This document shows, piece after piece, positions 1 to 9,808 of a stretch of 64,000 nt of DNA (its first letter is position 1; each line of letters begins with the position of its first letter). Below the pieces are notes generated by a model that was given only the letters and a program-made list of their open reading frames with translations, was not told where the DNA came from and made no database searches. Position numbers and translations under genes: made by a program. Source of the stretch: Roseateles oligotrophus. Lineage in GTDB: Bacteria; Pseudomonadota; Gammaproteobacteria; Burkholderiales; Burkholderiaceae_C. The stretch is taken from positions 186,001 through 250,000 of the forward strand of contig NZ_JAJIRN010000001.1 in assembly GCF_025717515.1 (NCBI RefSeq), given 5' to 3'.

Positions 1-1185
1 ATCGAACAAGCTGCTGACCACGTCGATCACCATATGGTCGAGCCTGCCGCTGGCCGCTTGGCGCAGCTCTTCGCGGTGCAAATGGATCAAATTGGGAGGC
101 GGGCCGCCCTGCCAGGTCGGGGCATTGAAATCCTCACTCCATTGACTGTTTGAGGGCAGCCCGGCGGGCTGGGTGTAGCCCATGCCTGCTGCGCTGTCGG
201 GCGCGGCGCCCCATCCGCTCGAAGCGAATGGCTGCGCGCCGCTGCCGCCCGGCACATGGGCCAGGCGACGCAGCAAATCCATCAATTGAGCGTCAACAGT
301 CCCCAGCCCGCCGGCTTGCTGGTTCGAGAATCCTTGTGGCGTGCCCCCGCCATATTCACCACGCGCGGAGCCCGCCAAGTTCGAGTTCTGGCTGGATCCG
401 CCAAAACCGCTGCCAAAGCCCCCGCCGCCTCCACCAGGACTTTGGCTGTGGCCAAGACCGGCCCCGCCAAATCTTCCGCTGTTGTGGCCGCCTTCATCCA
501 ACTGGCCAGCTTGGCTGTGGCCGGACAGCGCCTGAGCGCGGGTGGAAGGGCTTGAGTCAACCGCCCGTACGCGCAGGTCTTGCGGGCGCAAGCCGCGGTT
601 GCGAAACAGCTCCGCGATGTCGGCATAGCAGATGCGCATTTCTTGCGCCAAGGCGCGAGTCAACTCATCAATGAGAAGCTGGCGAGTGTCTTCTTCTTCG
701 GCAATCGCGTGAACCGCGGTCAACAAGGCCTGGCCAATCAATTCGGGGCGCAAGGGATTGCGATCTCCGCTGCTCAGGCCCGGCATATAGGACTCGACCT
801 CGCGCAACTCCCATTCACTCTGGTGGCCGATGGCGAGCCCGATACGGTCACCAACGACCAGAGCGTCAACTTGGTCGTCATCCATCAGGGACAGTTCGCC
901 CCAATCTTTTTTACCGGTCGAGTTGGATGCCGCCTTGACACCTTGCTCAAGGTTCAGCGCGGCACGCAAGGCTTGGTAGAACTGCAGCCCGAACAAGGAC
1001 TGTTGTTTGCGGAATAAAAACTGCGTCGTGAGCAATGCTTCGCGACGTTTGACCTGGCCCGCGGAAAGGGCTGACAAGCCCAGACCTTCGGCACAACGCT
1101 CGGCTGCTTGGTCGGCGGCCGTGCGAACGCGTTGGACGGCAGCTTCCAAATGCGGGTTCAGTCGACTGACTTCGGGCGAGTTCAT
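1..1185 (-). CDS. DUF1631 family protein, N-terminal 395 codons (runs off window)
   Basis: The reverse strand is open from an ATG at 1185 to the window edge without a stop. The first ~210 residues (beginning MNSPEVSRLN) are helical and resemble the N-terminal part of DUF1631 proteins, which are large betaproteobacterial proteins of unknown function, sometimes mis-annotated as thymidine phosphorylase. Residues ~213-300 form a Gly/Ser/Gln-rich, probably disordered linker, after which a structured segment resumes (RRLAHVPGG and onward). I see no clear Shine-Dalgarno sequence in front of the ATG. The C-terminal part lies outside the window. Family assignment is by overall pattern recognition; no biochemical role can be claimed. 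Confidence 0.75.
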   Translation of the reverse strand, partial: MNSPEVSRLNPHLEAAVQRVRTAADQAAERCAEGLGLSALSAGQVKRREALLTTQFLFRKQQSLFGLQFYQALRAALNLEQGVKAASNSTGKKDWGELSLMDDDQVDALVVGDRIGLAIGHQSEWELREVESYMPGLSSGDRNPLRPELIGQALLTAVHAIAEEEDTRQLLIDELTRALAQEMRICYADIAELFRNRGLRPQDLRVRAVDSSPSTRAQALSGHSQAGQLDEGGHNSGRFGGAGLGHSQSPGGGGGGFGSGFGGSSQNSNLAGSARGEYGGGTPQGFSNQQAGGLGTVDAQLMDLLRRLAHVPGGSGAQPFASSGWGAAPDSAAGMGYTQPAGLPSNSQWSEDFNAPTWQGGPPPNLIHLHREELRQAASGRLDHMVIDVVSSLFD

Positions 1186-1366
1186 GGGCGCGGTTGACGA
1201 TGTATGTAGCTAGATTGCTACAGTCTATATGGGGTCAAGTATCGAGCCTAAATCGGGTGGCCGGGGACGCAGACATCCGAAAACCCAGCCCCGGTCGTCA
1301 AATAGCTAACGCCTTGTCAAGCAGGAACCTTTGCTTACAAGTGTTTTGGCTGCCTTGCTGGCTAAC

Positions 1367-1801
1367 TTAGCGCTTCAAGGAATCGCGAATTTCACGCAGC
1401 AACACGATGTCTTCTGGCGTGGCGGCGGCCTCGACTGGAGCGGCCGGCTCGTCGCGCTTCAAGCGATTGATCTGCCGAATCATCATGAAGATGATGAAGG
1501 CCAGGATGATGAAATTCAGCAGCACGGTCAGAAAGCTGCCATAGGCGAACAAGGGAACGCCAGCCTTGCTGAGCGCCTCATAAGTGGCGGGGCCTTTGTA
1601 ATCAGCCGGAGGGCTGGCCAAGGTGATGAAATAGTTGGAGAAGTCCAGGCCGCCGACAATGCGGCCGATCACCGGCATGATCAAGTCCTTGACAACCGAG
1701 TCGACGATCTTGCCGAAGGCGCCGCCAATGATCACGCCAACGGCCAAGTCAACCACATTGCCTTTGACCGCAAATTCCCTGAATTCGGACAACATTCCCA
1801 T
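1367..1801 (-). CDS. mscL: Large-conductance mechanosensitive channel MscL
   Basis: MscL is a homopentameric inner-membrane channel that opens under membrane tension and releases solutes on osmotic downshock. The 144-residue product starts [15 protein letters not shown] and has the canonical TM1 ([20 protein letters not shown]), a periplasmic loop and TM2 ([15 protein letters not shown]), then a charged C-terminal helix ending [12 protein letters not shown] start 36 codons upstream is open, but this ATG has GGAG six bases before it and gives the usual family length. It is divergent from petA across a ~215-bp gap with no other gene. Confidence 0.95.
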   Translation of the reverse strand: MGMLSEFREFAVKGNVVDLAVGVIIGGAFGKIVDSVVKDLIMPVIGRIVGGLDFSNYFITLASPPADYKGPATYEALSKAGVPLFAYGSFLTVLLNFIILAFIIFMMIRQINRLKRDEPAAPVEAAATPEDIVLLREIRDSLKR

Positions 1802-2016
1802 AAATTGCTCCACTGTTGGCTCGAGGGCCGGTTGTATTTGGGCGGGCATCGCATCGGCAGCTTGTGGCTTGCGTGATGATTGGTGCCCGCAATTGCTCAA
1901 AACGACCATATTGTCGTGTGAAAATGCGTCTGCGGAATGATGTCGAAGCCAATAGGCGGCGGCGTCCGTTAGAATCTCGGGTTGACCCCGATCAGAAGTC
2001 TCGTTTGAGGATGCTC

Positions 2017-2613
2017 ATGAGTGACCAGCAAGTGGACCACGGCAAGCGCACTTGGCTAATAGCCACAAGTTGCGCCGGCGCCGTTGGCGGTGTAGCCGTC
2101 GCCGTACCTTTCGTTAGTTCTTTCGCCCCGTCTGAGCGCGCCAAGGCCGCTGGAGCGGCAGTGGAAGTCGATATCAGTGCCATCAAACCGGGCGAGAAAT
2201 TGACCGTTGAGTGGCGCGGCAAGCCCGTCTGGATCGTGCGTCGTACGCCCGAGCAAGTGGCTGCCCTGAGCGGCCGTGATGCCGAGCTGGCGGACCCTTT
2301 GTCCAAGCGCACGGCATTCCCGACGCCGGAATACGCCAAAAACGAGGCTCGTTCGATCAAGCCAGAGTTCATGGTGGCGGTGGGTATTTGCTCGCACCTG
2401 GGTTGTTCGCCCAGCGAGAAATTCACCCCCGGCCCTCAGCCTTCGTTGCCGGATGACTGGCGCGGTGGCTTTTTGTGCCCCTGCCACGGTTCGACCTTCG
2501 ACTTGGCGGGTCGCGTGTTCAAGAATAAGCCGGCGCCCGATAACCTCGAAGTGCCTCCCCATATGTACCTGTCCGACACCAAAATCATCATTGGTGAAGA
2601 CAAGCCGGCTTAA
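2017..2613 (+). CDS. petA: Ubiquinol-cytochrome c reductase, Rieske iron-sulfur subunit
   Basis: This is the Rieske subunit of the cytochrome bc1 complex, which passes electrons from quinol to cytochrome c1 on the periplasmic side. The 198-residue protein has an N-terminal twin-arginine-like segment (GKRTWLIATSC) acting as membrane anchor. The 2Fe-2S cluster motifs are C125-S-H-L-G-C130 and C154-P-C156-H157-G-S. The ATG at 2017 has GAGG seven bases upstream; the frame is open upstream but that extension is not part of the family. It is the first gene of petABC, 32 bp before petB. This subunit is normally exported folded by Tat (family knowledge). Confidence 0.97.
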   Translation: MSDQQVDHGKRTWLIATSCAGAVGGVAVAVPFVSSFAPSERAKAAGAAVEVDISAIKPGEKLTVEWRGKPVWIVRRTPEQVAALSGRDAELADPLSKRTAFPTPEYAKNEARSIKPEFMVAVGICSHLGCSPSEKFTPGPQPSLPDDWRGGFLCPCHGSTFDLAGRVFKNKPAPDNLEVPPHMYLSDTKIIIGEDKPA

Positions 2614-2645
2614 TCGCCGCATTAGGCTAAAGGACAGAGGTCAAC

Positions 2646-4055
2646 ATGGCTGAATTCAAAGAAGCTCCAGCAGGCGCACCGATGGGTGAGCAGCTCCTGA
2701 CTTGGGTGGATAACCGCTTCCCGGCGAGCAAGCTCTATAAAGAGCATTTGTCGGAGTACTACGCTCCGAAAAACTTCAACTGGTGGTACATCTTCGGCTC
2801 GCTGGCCTTGGTGGTGCTGGTGATTCAAATCGTCTCGGGTATTTTCCTGGTGATGCATTACAAGCCCGATGCGGTGATGGCGTTCGCCTCGGTCGAGTAC
2901 ATCATGCGTGATGTGCCTTGGGGTTGGTTGATCCGCTATATGCACTCGACCGGCGCCTCGGCGTTTTTCATCATCGTTTATCTGCATATGTACCGGGGCC
3001 TGATTTATGGCTCTTACCGCAAGCCGCGTGAGTTGGTTTGGATCTTCGGTTGCGGTATCTTCTTGTGCCTGATGGCCGAGGCCTTCATGGGTTATCTGCT
3101 GCCATGGGGCCAGATGTCCTATTGGGGTGCGCAGGTGATTGTGAACTTGTTCGCCGCCGTGCCCTTCATCGGCCCTGATCTGGCTTTGCTGATTCGCGGT
3201 GACTTTGTGGTCGGTGACGCGACGCTGAATCGCTTCTTTGCCTTCCACGTGATTGCCGTGCCGCTGGTCTTGCTGGGCTTGGTGGTGGCGCACATCATTG
3301 CGCTGCATGAAGTGGGCTCGAACAACCCGGACGGCGTCGAGATCAAGGGCCCCAAGGCTCCGAAGGACGCCAATGGTCATCCGCTTGACGGCATCCCGTT
3401 CCACCCTTATTACAGCGTGCATGACATCTATGCCTTGAGCCTGTTCTTGATGGTGTTCACGGCGATCGTTTTCTTTGCGCCTGAAATGGGTGGCTACTTC
3501 CTTGAATACAACAATTTCATCCCGGCTGATCCACTGAAGACCCCGGCTCACATTGCGCCGGTCTGGTATTTCACGCCTTACTACTCGATGCTGCGTGCAA
3601 CGACCGACACGATGGTGAATGTGTTGGCCGGTATTGTTGGTTTGTCGGCGATCTTGGCAGTCTTGAAAGGCAGTTTCTCCGGCAAGGCCAAAGTGGCGGT
3701 GCTGGTGATTGCCCTTGTCGCTGCAGCACTGCTGAAGACCTTTGATGCCAAGTTCTGGGGCGTGGTAGTGATGGGCGGCGCGGTTGTGATTCTGTTCGTC
3801 CTGCCTTGGCTGGATCACAGCCCGGTCAAGTCGATCCGCTATCGTCCTGATTGGCACAAATATGTGTATGCCGTGTTTGTCGTGTTCTTCCTGGTGTTGG
3901 GTTACTTGGGCATTCAACCACCGACCGATATGGGCACCTTGGTCGCTCAGATTGGCACCTTGTACTACTTTGGCTTCTTCTTGTTGATGCCTTGGTGGAG
4001 CAAGCTCGGTACGCCGAAGCCTGTGCCTGATCGTGTGACCTTCCACGCCCACTGA
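2646..4055 (+). CDS. petB: Cytochrome b of the bc1 complex
   Basis: Cytochrome b is the membrane core of the bc1 complex and carries the Qo and Qi quinone sites and two b hemes. The 469-residue protein has about eight transmembrane helices, the paired heme-ligand histidines on the helices around VSGIFLVMHY and FAFHVIAVPLVLLG, and the Qo-site motif as PVWY (in APVWYFTPYYSML), the variant usual in beta- and gammaproteobacteria where mitochondria have PEWY. The start has a GGACAGAGG leader. It sits between petA and petC and is almost certainly co-transcribed with both. The C-terminal ~90 residues extend beyond the minimal cytochrome b fold, as in other proteobacteria. Confidence 0.97.
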   Translation: MAEFKEAPAGAPMGEQLLTWVDNRFPASKLYKEHLSEYYAPKNFNWWYIFGSLALVVLVIQIVSGIFLVMHYKPDAVMAFASVEYIMRDVPWGWLIRYMHSTGASAFFIIVYLHMYRGLIYGSYRKPRELVWIFGCGIFLCLMAEAFMGYLLPWGQMSYWGAQVIVNLFAAVPFIGPDLALLIRGDFVVGDATLNRFFAFHVIAVPLVLLGLVVAHIIALHEVGSNNPDGVEIKGPKAPKDANGHPLDGIPFHPYYSVHDIYALSLFLMVFTAIVFFAPEMGGYFLEYNNFIPADPLKTPAHIAPVWYFTPYYSMLRATTDTMVNVLAGIVGLSAILAVLKGSFSGKAKVAVLVIALVAAALLKTFDAKFWGVVVMGGAVVILFVLPWLDHSPVKSIRYRPDWHKYVYAVFVVFFLVLGYLGIQPPTDMGTLVAQIGTLYYFGFFLLMPWWSKLGTPKPVPDRVTFHAH

Positions 4056-4072
4056 GCCACGGAGACCAAAGA

Positions 4073-4843
4073 ATGAAAAAACTCATCGCTACGTTGCTGA
4101 CCTGCTTTGGCTTGGTATCCGGTGCCTTTGCCAACGCGGGCGGCATGGAATGGGACAAGTTCCCCAAAGAGAAAATGCAGGACATGGCGGCGCTGCAGAA
4201 TGGCGCCAAGTTGTTCGTCAACTACTGTCTTAACTGCCACTCGGCGGCCTTCATGCGCTACAACCGCATGCGCGATATCGGTTTGACCGAGTTGCAGATC
4301 AAGAACAACCTGATGTTCGCCTCCGACAAAGTTGGAGATACGATGAAGGTTGCGATGGATCCACGTCAGGCCAAAGAATGGTTTGGCGCTGCTCCGCCCG
4401 ATTTGACCGTTATCGCTCGTTCGCGTGCCGATGGTGCCAAGGGTTCGGGCGCCGACTATTTGTATACCTATCTGCGTAGCAATTACGTCGACGACACCAA
4501 AGCGACGGGTTGGAATAACCTGGCCTTTCCAAGTGTGGCCATGCCTCATGTGTTGTGGGAGTTGCAGGGTCTGCGCGCAGCCAAGTTTGCCGAAGAATCT
4601 GACCCACATGATCATGCCAAGAAGATTCACGTCTTCAAGGGTTTCGAGCAACTGACGCCCGGCACCTTGACCCCGGGTCAATATGACAATGCGGTGGCTG
4701 ATTTGGTTGCCTACCTGCAGTGGATGGGTGAGCCGGCCCAGACCCAGCGCTTTCGCCTGGGCGTGATGGTGCTCTTGTTCTTGTTGGTGTTCACCGTCTT
4801 TGCCTGGCGCCTGAATGCGGCCTATTGGAAAGACGTGAAATAG
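4073..4843 (+). CDS. petC: Cytochrome c1
   Basis: Cytochrome c1 accepts electrons from the Rieske protein and passes them to soluble or membrane cytochrome c. The 256-residue precursor has a Sec signal peptide (MKKLIATLLTCFGLVSGAFA, cleavage probably before NAGG), a single c-type heme site C52-L-N-C55-H56, a probable Met ligand in the region around residue 200, and a C-terminal membrane anchor (VMVLLFLLVFTVFAW) followed by a positively charged tail. It starts 17 bp after petB and is followed by a strong terminator, so it closes the petABC operon. Confidence 0.97.
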   Translation: MKKLIATLLTCFGLVSGAFANAGGMEWDKFPKEKMQDMAALQNGAKLFVNYCLNCHSAAFMRYNRMRDIGLTELQIKNNLMFASDKVGDTMKVAMDPRQAKEWFGAAPPDLTVIARSRADGAKGSGADYLYTYLRSNYVDDTKATGWNNLAFPSVAMPHVLWELQGLRAAKFAEESDPHDHAKKIHVFKGFEQLTPGTLTPGQYDNAVADLVAYLQWMGEPAQTQRFRLGVMVLLFLLVFTVFAWRLNAAYWKDVK

Positions 4844-4875
4844 TTGATCAGGCTCGGGCATCTTTGCCTGGCCGA

Positions 4876-4920
4876 AAGCGCAGTGGGAAGCTTGCATAAG
4901 CTCCCACTGCGTTTGCATTT
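4876..4920 (+). terminator. Rho-independent terminator after petABC
   Basis: A 10-bp perfect stem CGCAGTGGGA / TCCCACTGCG, extendable with A-T pairs at its base, is followed by a T-rich stretch (GTTTGCATTTT). It lies 33 bp after the petC stop and separates petABC from sspA. Confidence 0.85.
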
Positions 4921-4983
4921 TGCGCGGATTTGTTCAGTAACGTCCGCGAACCTTTTTACCTTACCCTTTGGGAGCCTGCCGCC

Positions 4984-5601
4984 ATGATGGTGCTTTATTC
5001 TGGAACCACCTGCCCTTACTCGCATCGCTGCCGCTTCGTGCTGTTCGAAAAGGGTATGGACTTTGAAATTCGCGATGTGGACTTGTTCGCCAAGCCCGAA
5101 GACATCGCCTTGATGAATCCCTACAACGAAGTGCCGATCCTGGTTGAGCGAGACTTGATTCTGTATGAGTCGCACATCATCAATGAATACATCGATGAGC
5201 GTTTCCCTCACCCGCAATTGATGCCCGGCGACCCAGTCGCTCGCGCACGGGTGCGCCTGTTCCTGCTGAATTTCGAGAAGGAACTGTTCGCTCACGTCAA
5301 TGTGCTGGAAGGTCGTAGCCAAGCCGCCAAGGCAGCCGACAAGCAGTTGGAAAAGGCCCGCTCGCAGATCCGCGACCGCTTGACTCAGTTGGCCCCTATC
5401 TTCCTGAAGAACAAGTACATGCTCGGCGACGATTTTTCGATGCTGGACGTGGCCATTGCTCCGCTGCTGTGGCGCCTTGATTACTACGGCATCGATATGT
5501 CCAAGAATGCGCTGCCGCTGCTGAAATATGCCGAGCGGATTTTCTCGCGTCCTGCCTACATCGAGGCGTTGACGCCGTCCGAGAAGGTCATGCGCAAGTA
5601 A
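4984..5601 (+). CDS. sspA: Stringent starvation protein A
   Basis: SspA is a glutathione-S-transferase-fold protein that binds RNA polymerase and alters promoter use under starvation and acid stress. The 205-residue product starts MMVLYSGTTCPYSHRCRF, with the thioredoxin-like domain at residues ~1-80 and the helical GST C-domain after it (FLLNFEKELFAHVNVLEG). The ATG at 4984 (GGAG nine bases upstream) matches the conserved family start; an in-frame start 54 bases upstream is less likely. sspB follows after 11 bp, so the two form the usual sspAB operon. Confidence 0.95.
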   Translation: MMVLYSGTTCPYSHRCRFVLFEKGMDFEIRDVDLFAKPEDIALMNPYNEVPILVERDLILYESHIINEYIDERFPHPQLMPGDPVARARVRLFLLNFEKELFAHVNVLEGRSQAAKAADKQLEKARSQIRDRLTQLAPIFLKNKYMLGDDFSMLDVAIAPLLWRLDYYGIDMSKNALPLLKYAERIFSRPAYIEALTPSEKVMRK

Positions 5602-5612
5602 GCGATCGGCAT

Positions 5613-6197
5613 ATGGAACAAAGCAGTCAGAACGGCGGATCGGGCAGTGCATCGACTCGGCCTTACTTGATTCGAGCCTTGCACGATTGGTGTACCGATA
5701 ACGGTTTCACCCCCTATATCGCCGTGCAAGTGGACAAGTTTGTGCAGGTGCCGATGGAATACGTCAGCAATAACGAAATCGTCCTCAACGTCGGCTTCGA
5801 CGCCACCAGCAGTCTGGAGCTTGGCAACGAGTTCATTCAGTTCAAGGCCAGGTTCGGCGGCACGGCGCGCGAGATCATTGTGCCGATAGACCATGTGGTT
5901 GCCATCTACGCCCGTGAAAACGGGCAAGGCATGGCATTCCCTGCACCCGATGTGCAGACAGCGATGGGGCCGGTGCAAGCGCCTGCGGTTAGCGCTCCGG
6001 CGCCGGCCGTGCCGGAGGATCGGCCGGCGGCTGCGCCATTGCGCGCTGTGAAGCTGACGCAAAGTGTGGAGTCAGCTTCGGCAGACGGTAAGGCAATTCT
6101 TGCTGAAGTTCCCTCTGCTTTGGGTGCGGTTGACGGCGATGAGCCCGATGCAACACCCCCAAGCTCGGGCCGGCCTTCATTGAAGCGAATAAAGTAG
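5613..6197 (+). CDS. sspB: ClpXP protease specificity-enhancing factor SspB
   Basis: SspB is the adaptor that delivers ssrA-tagged (trans-translated) polypeptides to ClpXP. The 194-residue protein has the conserved folded domain at ~15-125 (begins RPYLIRALHDWCTDNGFTPY), a long Pro/Ala-rich flexible linker (~128-185), and a C-terminal basic ClpX-docking tail SLKRIK, which fits the XB motif. The linker-plus-tail layout is what is known for the family. It lies 11 bp after sspA, and its stop codon abuts the promoter of tRNA-Thr. Confidence 0.95.
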   Translation: MEQSSQNGGSGSASTRPYLIRALHDWCTDNGFTPYIAVQVDKFVQVPMEYVSNNEIVLNVGFDATSSLELGNEFIQFKARFGGTAREIIVPIDHVVAIYARENGQGMAFPAPDVQTAMGPVQAPAVSAPAPAVPEDRPAAAPLRAVKLTQSVESASADGKAILAEVPSALGAVDGDEPDATPPSSGRPSLKRIK

Positions 6198-6227
6198 TTG
6201 ACCGGCCCGTTAATTAAGGGCTATACT
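6198..6227 (+). promoter_or_regulatory. Sigma-70-type promoter for tRNA-Thr(TGT)
   Basis: A -35 box TTGACC (6198-6203) and a -10 box TATACT (6222-6227) are separated by 18 bp. The predicted start point around 6234 is just before the tRNA at 6239. The -35 box begins directly after the sspB stop codon. Confidence 0.75.
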
Positions 6228-6238
6228 CTTGGTCTTTC

Positions 6239-6314
6239 GCCGGCTTAGCTCAGTTGGTAGAGCAACCGCCTTGTAAGCGGTAGGTCATCAGTTCGAATCC
6301 GATAGCCGGCACCA
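6239..6314 (+). tRNA. tRNA-Thr(TGT)
   Basis: The 76-nt sequence folds as a standard cloverleaf: acceptor stem starting GCCGGC and closing GCCGGC, D arm AGCTCAGTTGGTAGAGC, anticodon stem ACCGC/GCGGT with loop CTTGTAA (anticodon TGT at 6272-6274), T arm with GTTCGAATC, and an encoded CCA end. It reads threonine ACA codons. Confidence 0.97.
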
Positions 6315-6320
6315 AAGTTG

Positions 6321-6351
6321 AAAATACCGCTTCCATAAGCGGTATTTTTTT
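6321..6351 (+). terminator. Rho-independent terminator after tRNA-Thr
   Basis: The inverted repeat AAATACCGCTT / AAGCGGTATTT with a CCAT loop is followed by seven T residues, seven bases after the tRNA CCA end. Confidence 0.92.
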
Positions 6352-6389
6352 GCCTGGGCGTTTTGGCTTTGGCTTGAGTATTTCCGCCC

Positions 6390-6728
6390 TTACTGCTGCA
6401 CTTTTACCCTGACCTTGGACGGTTGCAGTCCGGCTTCTTCGAGCAGTTCCTGCAGGCGGGGTTGCAGGTGGCGCAACTTGGCGGCAACCGCCGCATTGGC
6501 GGCAAGCAAGGTCCAGCCTTCCTCATCGACCGGACCTGGCCGGACAAACCTGCTTAGAGCACCCGGCAGGCAATGCTTGATCAACTCCATGCGCCGATTG
6601 GATTCGCGCATCAGCAGGCTCAGTCGAGCCAAGCCTTCATGCTGCAGCAAGGCGCTGGAGATTGATAACGGCTCAGGGACCTGTTGACCGTTGCGAAATT
6701 TCATTCTGGGGCGAAAGGGCGCGCGCAT
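6390..6728 (-). CDS. dciA: DUF721/DciA-family protein (probable replicative helicase loader)
   Basis: The 112-residue protein contains a short DUF721 domain (LQHEGLARLSLLMRESNRRM, then LPGALSRFVRPGPVDEEGWT and a C-terminal LQPRLQELLEEAGL segment). DUF721 proteins include DciA, the ancestral DnaB helicase operator/loader used by bacteria that lack DnaC/DnaI. It lies divergent from secA, an arrangement I recall from related genomes. A start at the internal Met9 (MKFRNGQQ) is also possible; no strong ribosome binding site decides it. Function is inferred from the family. Confidence 0.8.
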   Translation of the reverse strand: MRAPFRPRMKFRNGQQVPEPLSISSALLQHEGLARLSLLMRESNRRMELIKHCLPGALSRFVRPGPVDEEGWTLLAANAAVAAKLRHLQPRLQELLEEAGLQPSKVRVKVQQ

Positions 6729-6992
6729 CTTGCCAGTGTATGTCCGCGAGCCTGCGGTTTCTGCGTGACTTGAGCCGGATGCTAAACTCCCGGAGTTTTG
6801 CGCTTGGCAGTTTTGGGCAGCAAGTGACGTGAGCTATTGCAGTACGTCGAGTGCGCCTCATATGGGCCGAGCACGAAGAAGAATTCAGAGGCCTAGCTCG
6901 TGGCAAACATGAATGTTTGTCGGCGGCGACCGCCAACCCCAGGGAGCAGCCAAGTGGCTCCCCCGAAACTTACGATTCAACCAATACGCTGC

Positions 6993-9737
6993 ATGTTGCC
7001 CAAGCTTCTCACCCAGATTTTCGGTAGCCGTAACGAGCGCTTGCTTAAGGGCTACCGCCGCACCGTCCAGCAGATTAATGCGCTGGAGCCGCAATTCGAG
7101 CAACTCGATGATGCGGCCTTGAAGGCCAAGACCGACGAGTTCAAGCAGCGTCTTGCCAAGGGCGAGACCTTGGATTCTTTGCTGCCGGAAGCGTTTGCGG
7201 TGGTGCGGGAAGGCGGTAAACGCGCGCTGAAGATGCGGCACTTCGATGTGCAGTTGATCGGCGGTATGGTGCTCAACGCCGGCAAGGTGGCCGAGATGGG
7301 CACCGGCGAAGGCAAGACCTTGATGGGTACCCTGGCCGTTTATCTGAATGCGCTGACGGGCAAGGGCGTACATCTGGTCACCGTCAATGACTATTTGGCC
7401 AAGCGCGACGCTGAATGGATGGCGCGGCTCTACAACTTTCTGGGCCTCACCGTTGGCGTCAACTTGGCGCAAATGTCGCGCGAAGAGAAGCAGGCCGCTT
7501 ACGCCGCTGACGTTACCTACGGCACCAACAACGAATACGGCTTTGACTATCTTCGAGACAATATGGTGCACGAGGTCTCGGACCGCGTGCAACGTCCATT
7601 GGCGTTCGCCATCGTTGACGAGGTTGATTCCATCCTGATCGACGAGGCGCGCACACCGCTGATCATCTCCGGCCAAGCCGATGACCAGACCGATGTGTAT
7701 CTGGCCATCAACAAGGTCGCTCCCGGCTTGAAGAAGCAGATCGGCGAGTTGGATATTCGTACCGGCGAAGGCGTGATCGAGCCCGGTGACTTCACCGTTG
7801 ATGAAAAATCGCATCAGGTCTATTTGACCGAAGACGGCCATGAGAACGCCGAACGCTTGCTGAGCGAAGCTGGCCTGCTGATGGAAGGCGCCAGCCTCTA
7901 CGACGCCGGCAACATCACGCTGATGCATCATCTGTATGCCGCGCTGCGGGCCACCCACATCTACCACCGCGACCAGCATTACGTGGTGCAAAGCGGTGAG
8001 GTCATCATCGTCGACGAGTTCACCGGCCGTTTGATGACCGGGCGCCGCTGGAGCGATGGTCTGCACCAGGCGGTAGAGGCCAAAGAAGGCGTGGCGATCC
8101 AGAGCGAGAACCAGACGCTGGCCTCGATCACCTTCCAGAACTTCTTCCGCATGTACGGTAAGTTGTCCGGCATGACCGGCACGGCGGACACCGAGGCCTA
8201 CGAATTTCAAGAAATTTATGGGCTTGAAACGGTGGTGATTCCGCCTAACCGCCCAACTCGGCGCAAGGATGAGCAGGACTTGGTCTACAAGACCACGGTT
8301 GAAAAGTTCCATGCCGTCGTCGCCGACATCAAGGCCAGCCATGAGCGCGGTCAACCCACCTTGGTTGGCACGACTTCAATCGAAAACTCCGAATACATCT
8401 CGAAGTTGCTGACAGCCGAGAAGCTGCCACACAAGGTTCTGAACGCCAAGCAGCATGCGCAGGAAGCCTTGATCGTCGCGCAGGCGGGTCGGCCGGGCAT
8501 GATCACCATTGCCACCAATATGGCCGGTCGCGGCACCGACATCGTGTTGGGTGGTAATGTTGAGAATCAAATCAAGTTGATCGAGGCTGACGCAAGCGTG
8601 GCCGAGGCCGACAAGGCCCAGCAGATTCAGACGCTCAAGGACGAATGGGCCGGGTTGCATGAGCAGGTCAAGGCGGCCGGTGGCTTGCGCATCATCGCCA
8701 CCGAGCGGCATGAAAGCCGCCGTATCGATAATCAGTTACGTGGTCGCTCCGGCCGCCAAGGCGACCCCGGTGCTTCGCGTTTCTACCTCTCGCTTGACGA
8801 TCAGTTGATGCGCATCTTCGCGGGTGACCGCGTGCGCGCCATCATGGATCGCCTGAAGATGCCCGAAGGCGAGGCGATCGAGGCCGGCATCGTCAGCCGT
8901 TCGATCGAAAGCGCGCAGCGCAAGGTCGAGGCTCGCAACTTTGATGTGCGCAAGCAGTTGCTCGAGTACGACGACGTTTCGAACGATCAGCGCAAGGTCA
9001 TTTATCAGCAGCGCAATGACATCCTCGAAGCGCAGAGCCTGGTCGAGCAAATTGACAATCTGCGTGCCAGCACGCTGGGCGATGTGGTGCGCACCTTTGT
9101 GCCGTCGCAGAGCGTCGAAGAGCAGTGGGACTTGCCCGGCCTTGAGCGCGTGTTACGCGACGAGTGGCAGCTTGAAGTGGCGTTGACCGCGATGGTCGAG
9201 AAGAGCGATTCCATCACCGATGAAGATGTGTTGGAGTTGGTGGTGAAGACCGGCGACACCGTGTTCGCCGACAAGGTTGAGCGTGTCGGCATCGATCAGT
9301 TGACGCCATTCATGCGCATGGTCTTGCTGCAAAGCATCGACCAACATTGGCGCGAGCATCTGGCATCGCTGGACTATCTGCGCCAGGGCATCCATCTGCG
9401 CGGTTACGCACAGAAGAACCCCAAGCAGGAATACAAGCGCGAAGCCTTCGATCTGTTCTCGCAGTTGCTGGATGTGGTGAAGATGGAAGTCACTCGCACC
9501 TTGATGAATGTGCGTATCCAGTCGCAAGAGGAAGCCAATCGCGCCGCCGAGGCCATTGAAGCGCGCGCCGAGCGGGTCAGCAACGTCACCTACACCCACC
9601 CGAATGAAGACGGTTCGGTGTCGCAAGACGCTGCGCCTGATTTCGATGCGGGCAAGTACGGGCATGTCGGCCGCAATGACGCTTGCCCCTGCGGCAGCGG
9701 CAAGAAGTTCAAGCTCTGCCACGGCAAGCTGGCCTGA
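6993..9737 (+). CDS. secA: Protein translocase ATPase SecA
   Basis: SecA is the motor ATPase that drives preproteins through SecYEG. The 914-residue protein starts [20 protein letters not shown] and has the Walker A motif GTGEGKT at ~102-108, the DEVDS Walker B region, the preprotein cross-linking domain, the second nucleotide-binding domain ([18 protein letters not shown]), the two-helix finger/scaffold region, and a C-terminal zinc-binding [13 protein letters not shown] motif for SecB/ribosome binding. The frame extends upstream to a GTG at 6900, but that segment is not family-like; no good Shine-Dalgarno is visible in front of 6993. No secM-like gene precedes it. Confidence 0.97.
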   Translation: MLPKLLTQIFGSRNERLLKGYRRTVQQINALEPQFEQLDDAALKAKTDEFKQRLAKGETLDSLLPEAFAVVREGGKRALKMRHFDVQLIGGMVLNAGKVAEMGTGEGKTLMGTLAVYLNALTGKGVHLVTVNDYLAKRDAEWMARLYNFLGLTVGVNLAQMSREEKQAAYAADVTYGTNNEYGFDYLRDNMVHEVSDRVQRPLAFAIVDEVDSILIDEARTPLIISGQADDQTDVYLAINKVAPGLKKQIGELDIRTGEGVIEPGDFTVDEKSHQVYLTEDGHENAERLLSEAGLLMEGASLYDAGNITLMHHLYAALRATHIYHRDQHYVVQSGEVIIVDEFTGRLMTGRRWSDGLHQAVEAKEGVAIQSENQTLASITFQNFFRMYGKLSGMTGTADTEAYEFQEIYGLETVVIPPNRPTRRKDEQDLVYKTTVEKFHAVVADIKASHERGQPTLVGTTSIENSEYISKLLTAEKLPHKVLNAKQHAQEALIVAQAGRPGMITIATNMAGRGTDIVLGGNVENQIKLIEADASVAEADKAQQIQTLKDEWAGLHEQVKAAGGLRIIATERHESRRIDNQLRGRSGRQGDPGASRFYLSLDDQLMRIFAGDRVRAIMDRLKMPEGEAIEAGIVSRSIESAQRKVEARNFDVRKQLLEYDDVSNDQRKVIYQQRNDILEAQSLVEQIDNLRASTLGDVVRTFVPSQSVEEQWDLPGLERVLRDEWQLEVALTAMVEKSDSITDEDVLELVVKTGDTVFADKVERVGIDQLTPFMRMVLLQSIDQHWREHLASLDYLRQGIHLRGYAQKNPKQEYKREAFDLFSQLLDVVKMEVTRTLMNVRIQSQEEANRAAEAIEARAERVSNVTYTHPNEDGSVSQDAAPDFDAGKYGHVGRNDACPCGSGKKFKLCHGKLA

Positions 9738-9772
9738 CGGGCAATTCAGAACTCACCGTCTCAACCCATCAG

Positions 9773-9808
9773 AAGGGCCGCATCCGGCAAGGATGCGGCC
9801 CTTTTTTT
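9773..9808 (+). terminator. Rho-independent terminator after secA
   Basis: A 13-bp stem AAGGGCCGCATCC / GGATGCGGCCCTT with a short GGCAA loop runs into a seven-T tract, 35 bp after the secA stop. Confidence 0.95.

Noticed and set aside
2622-4052. 476-codon minus-strand open frame
   Set aside because: Antisense to petB; His/Gln-rich low-complexity translation, no start signals.
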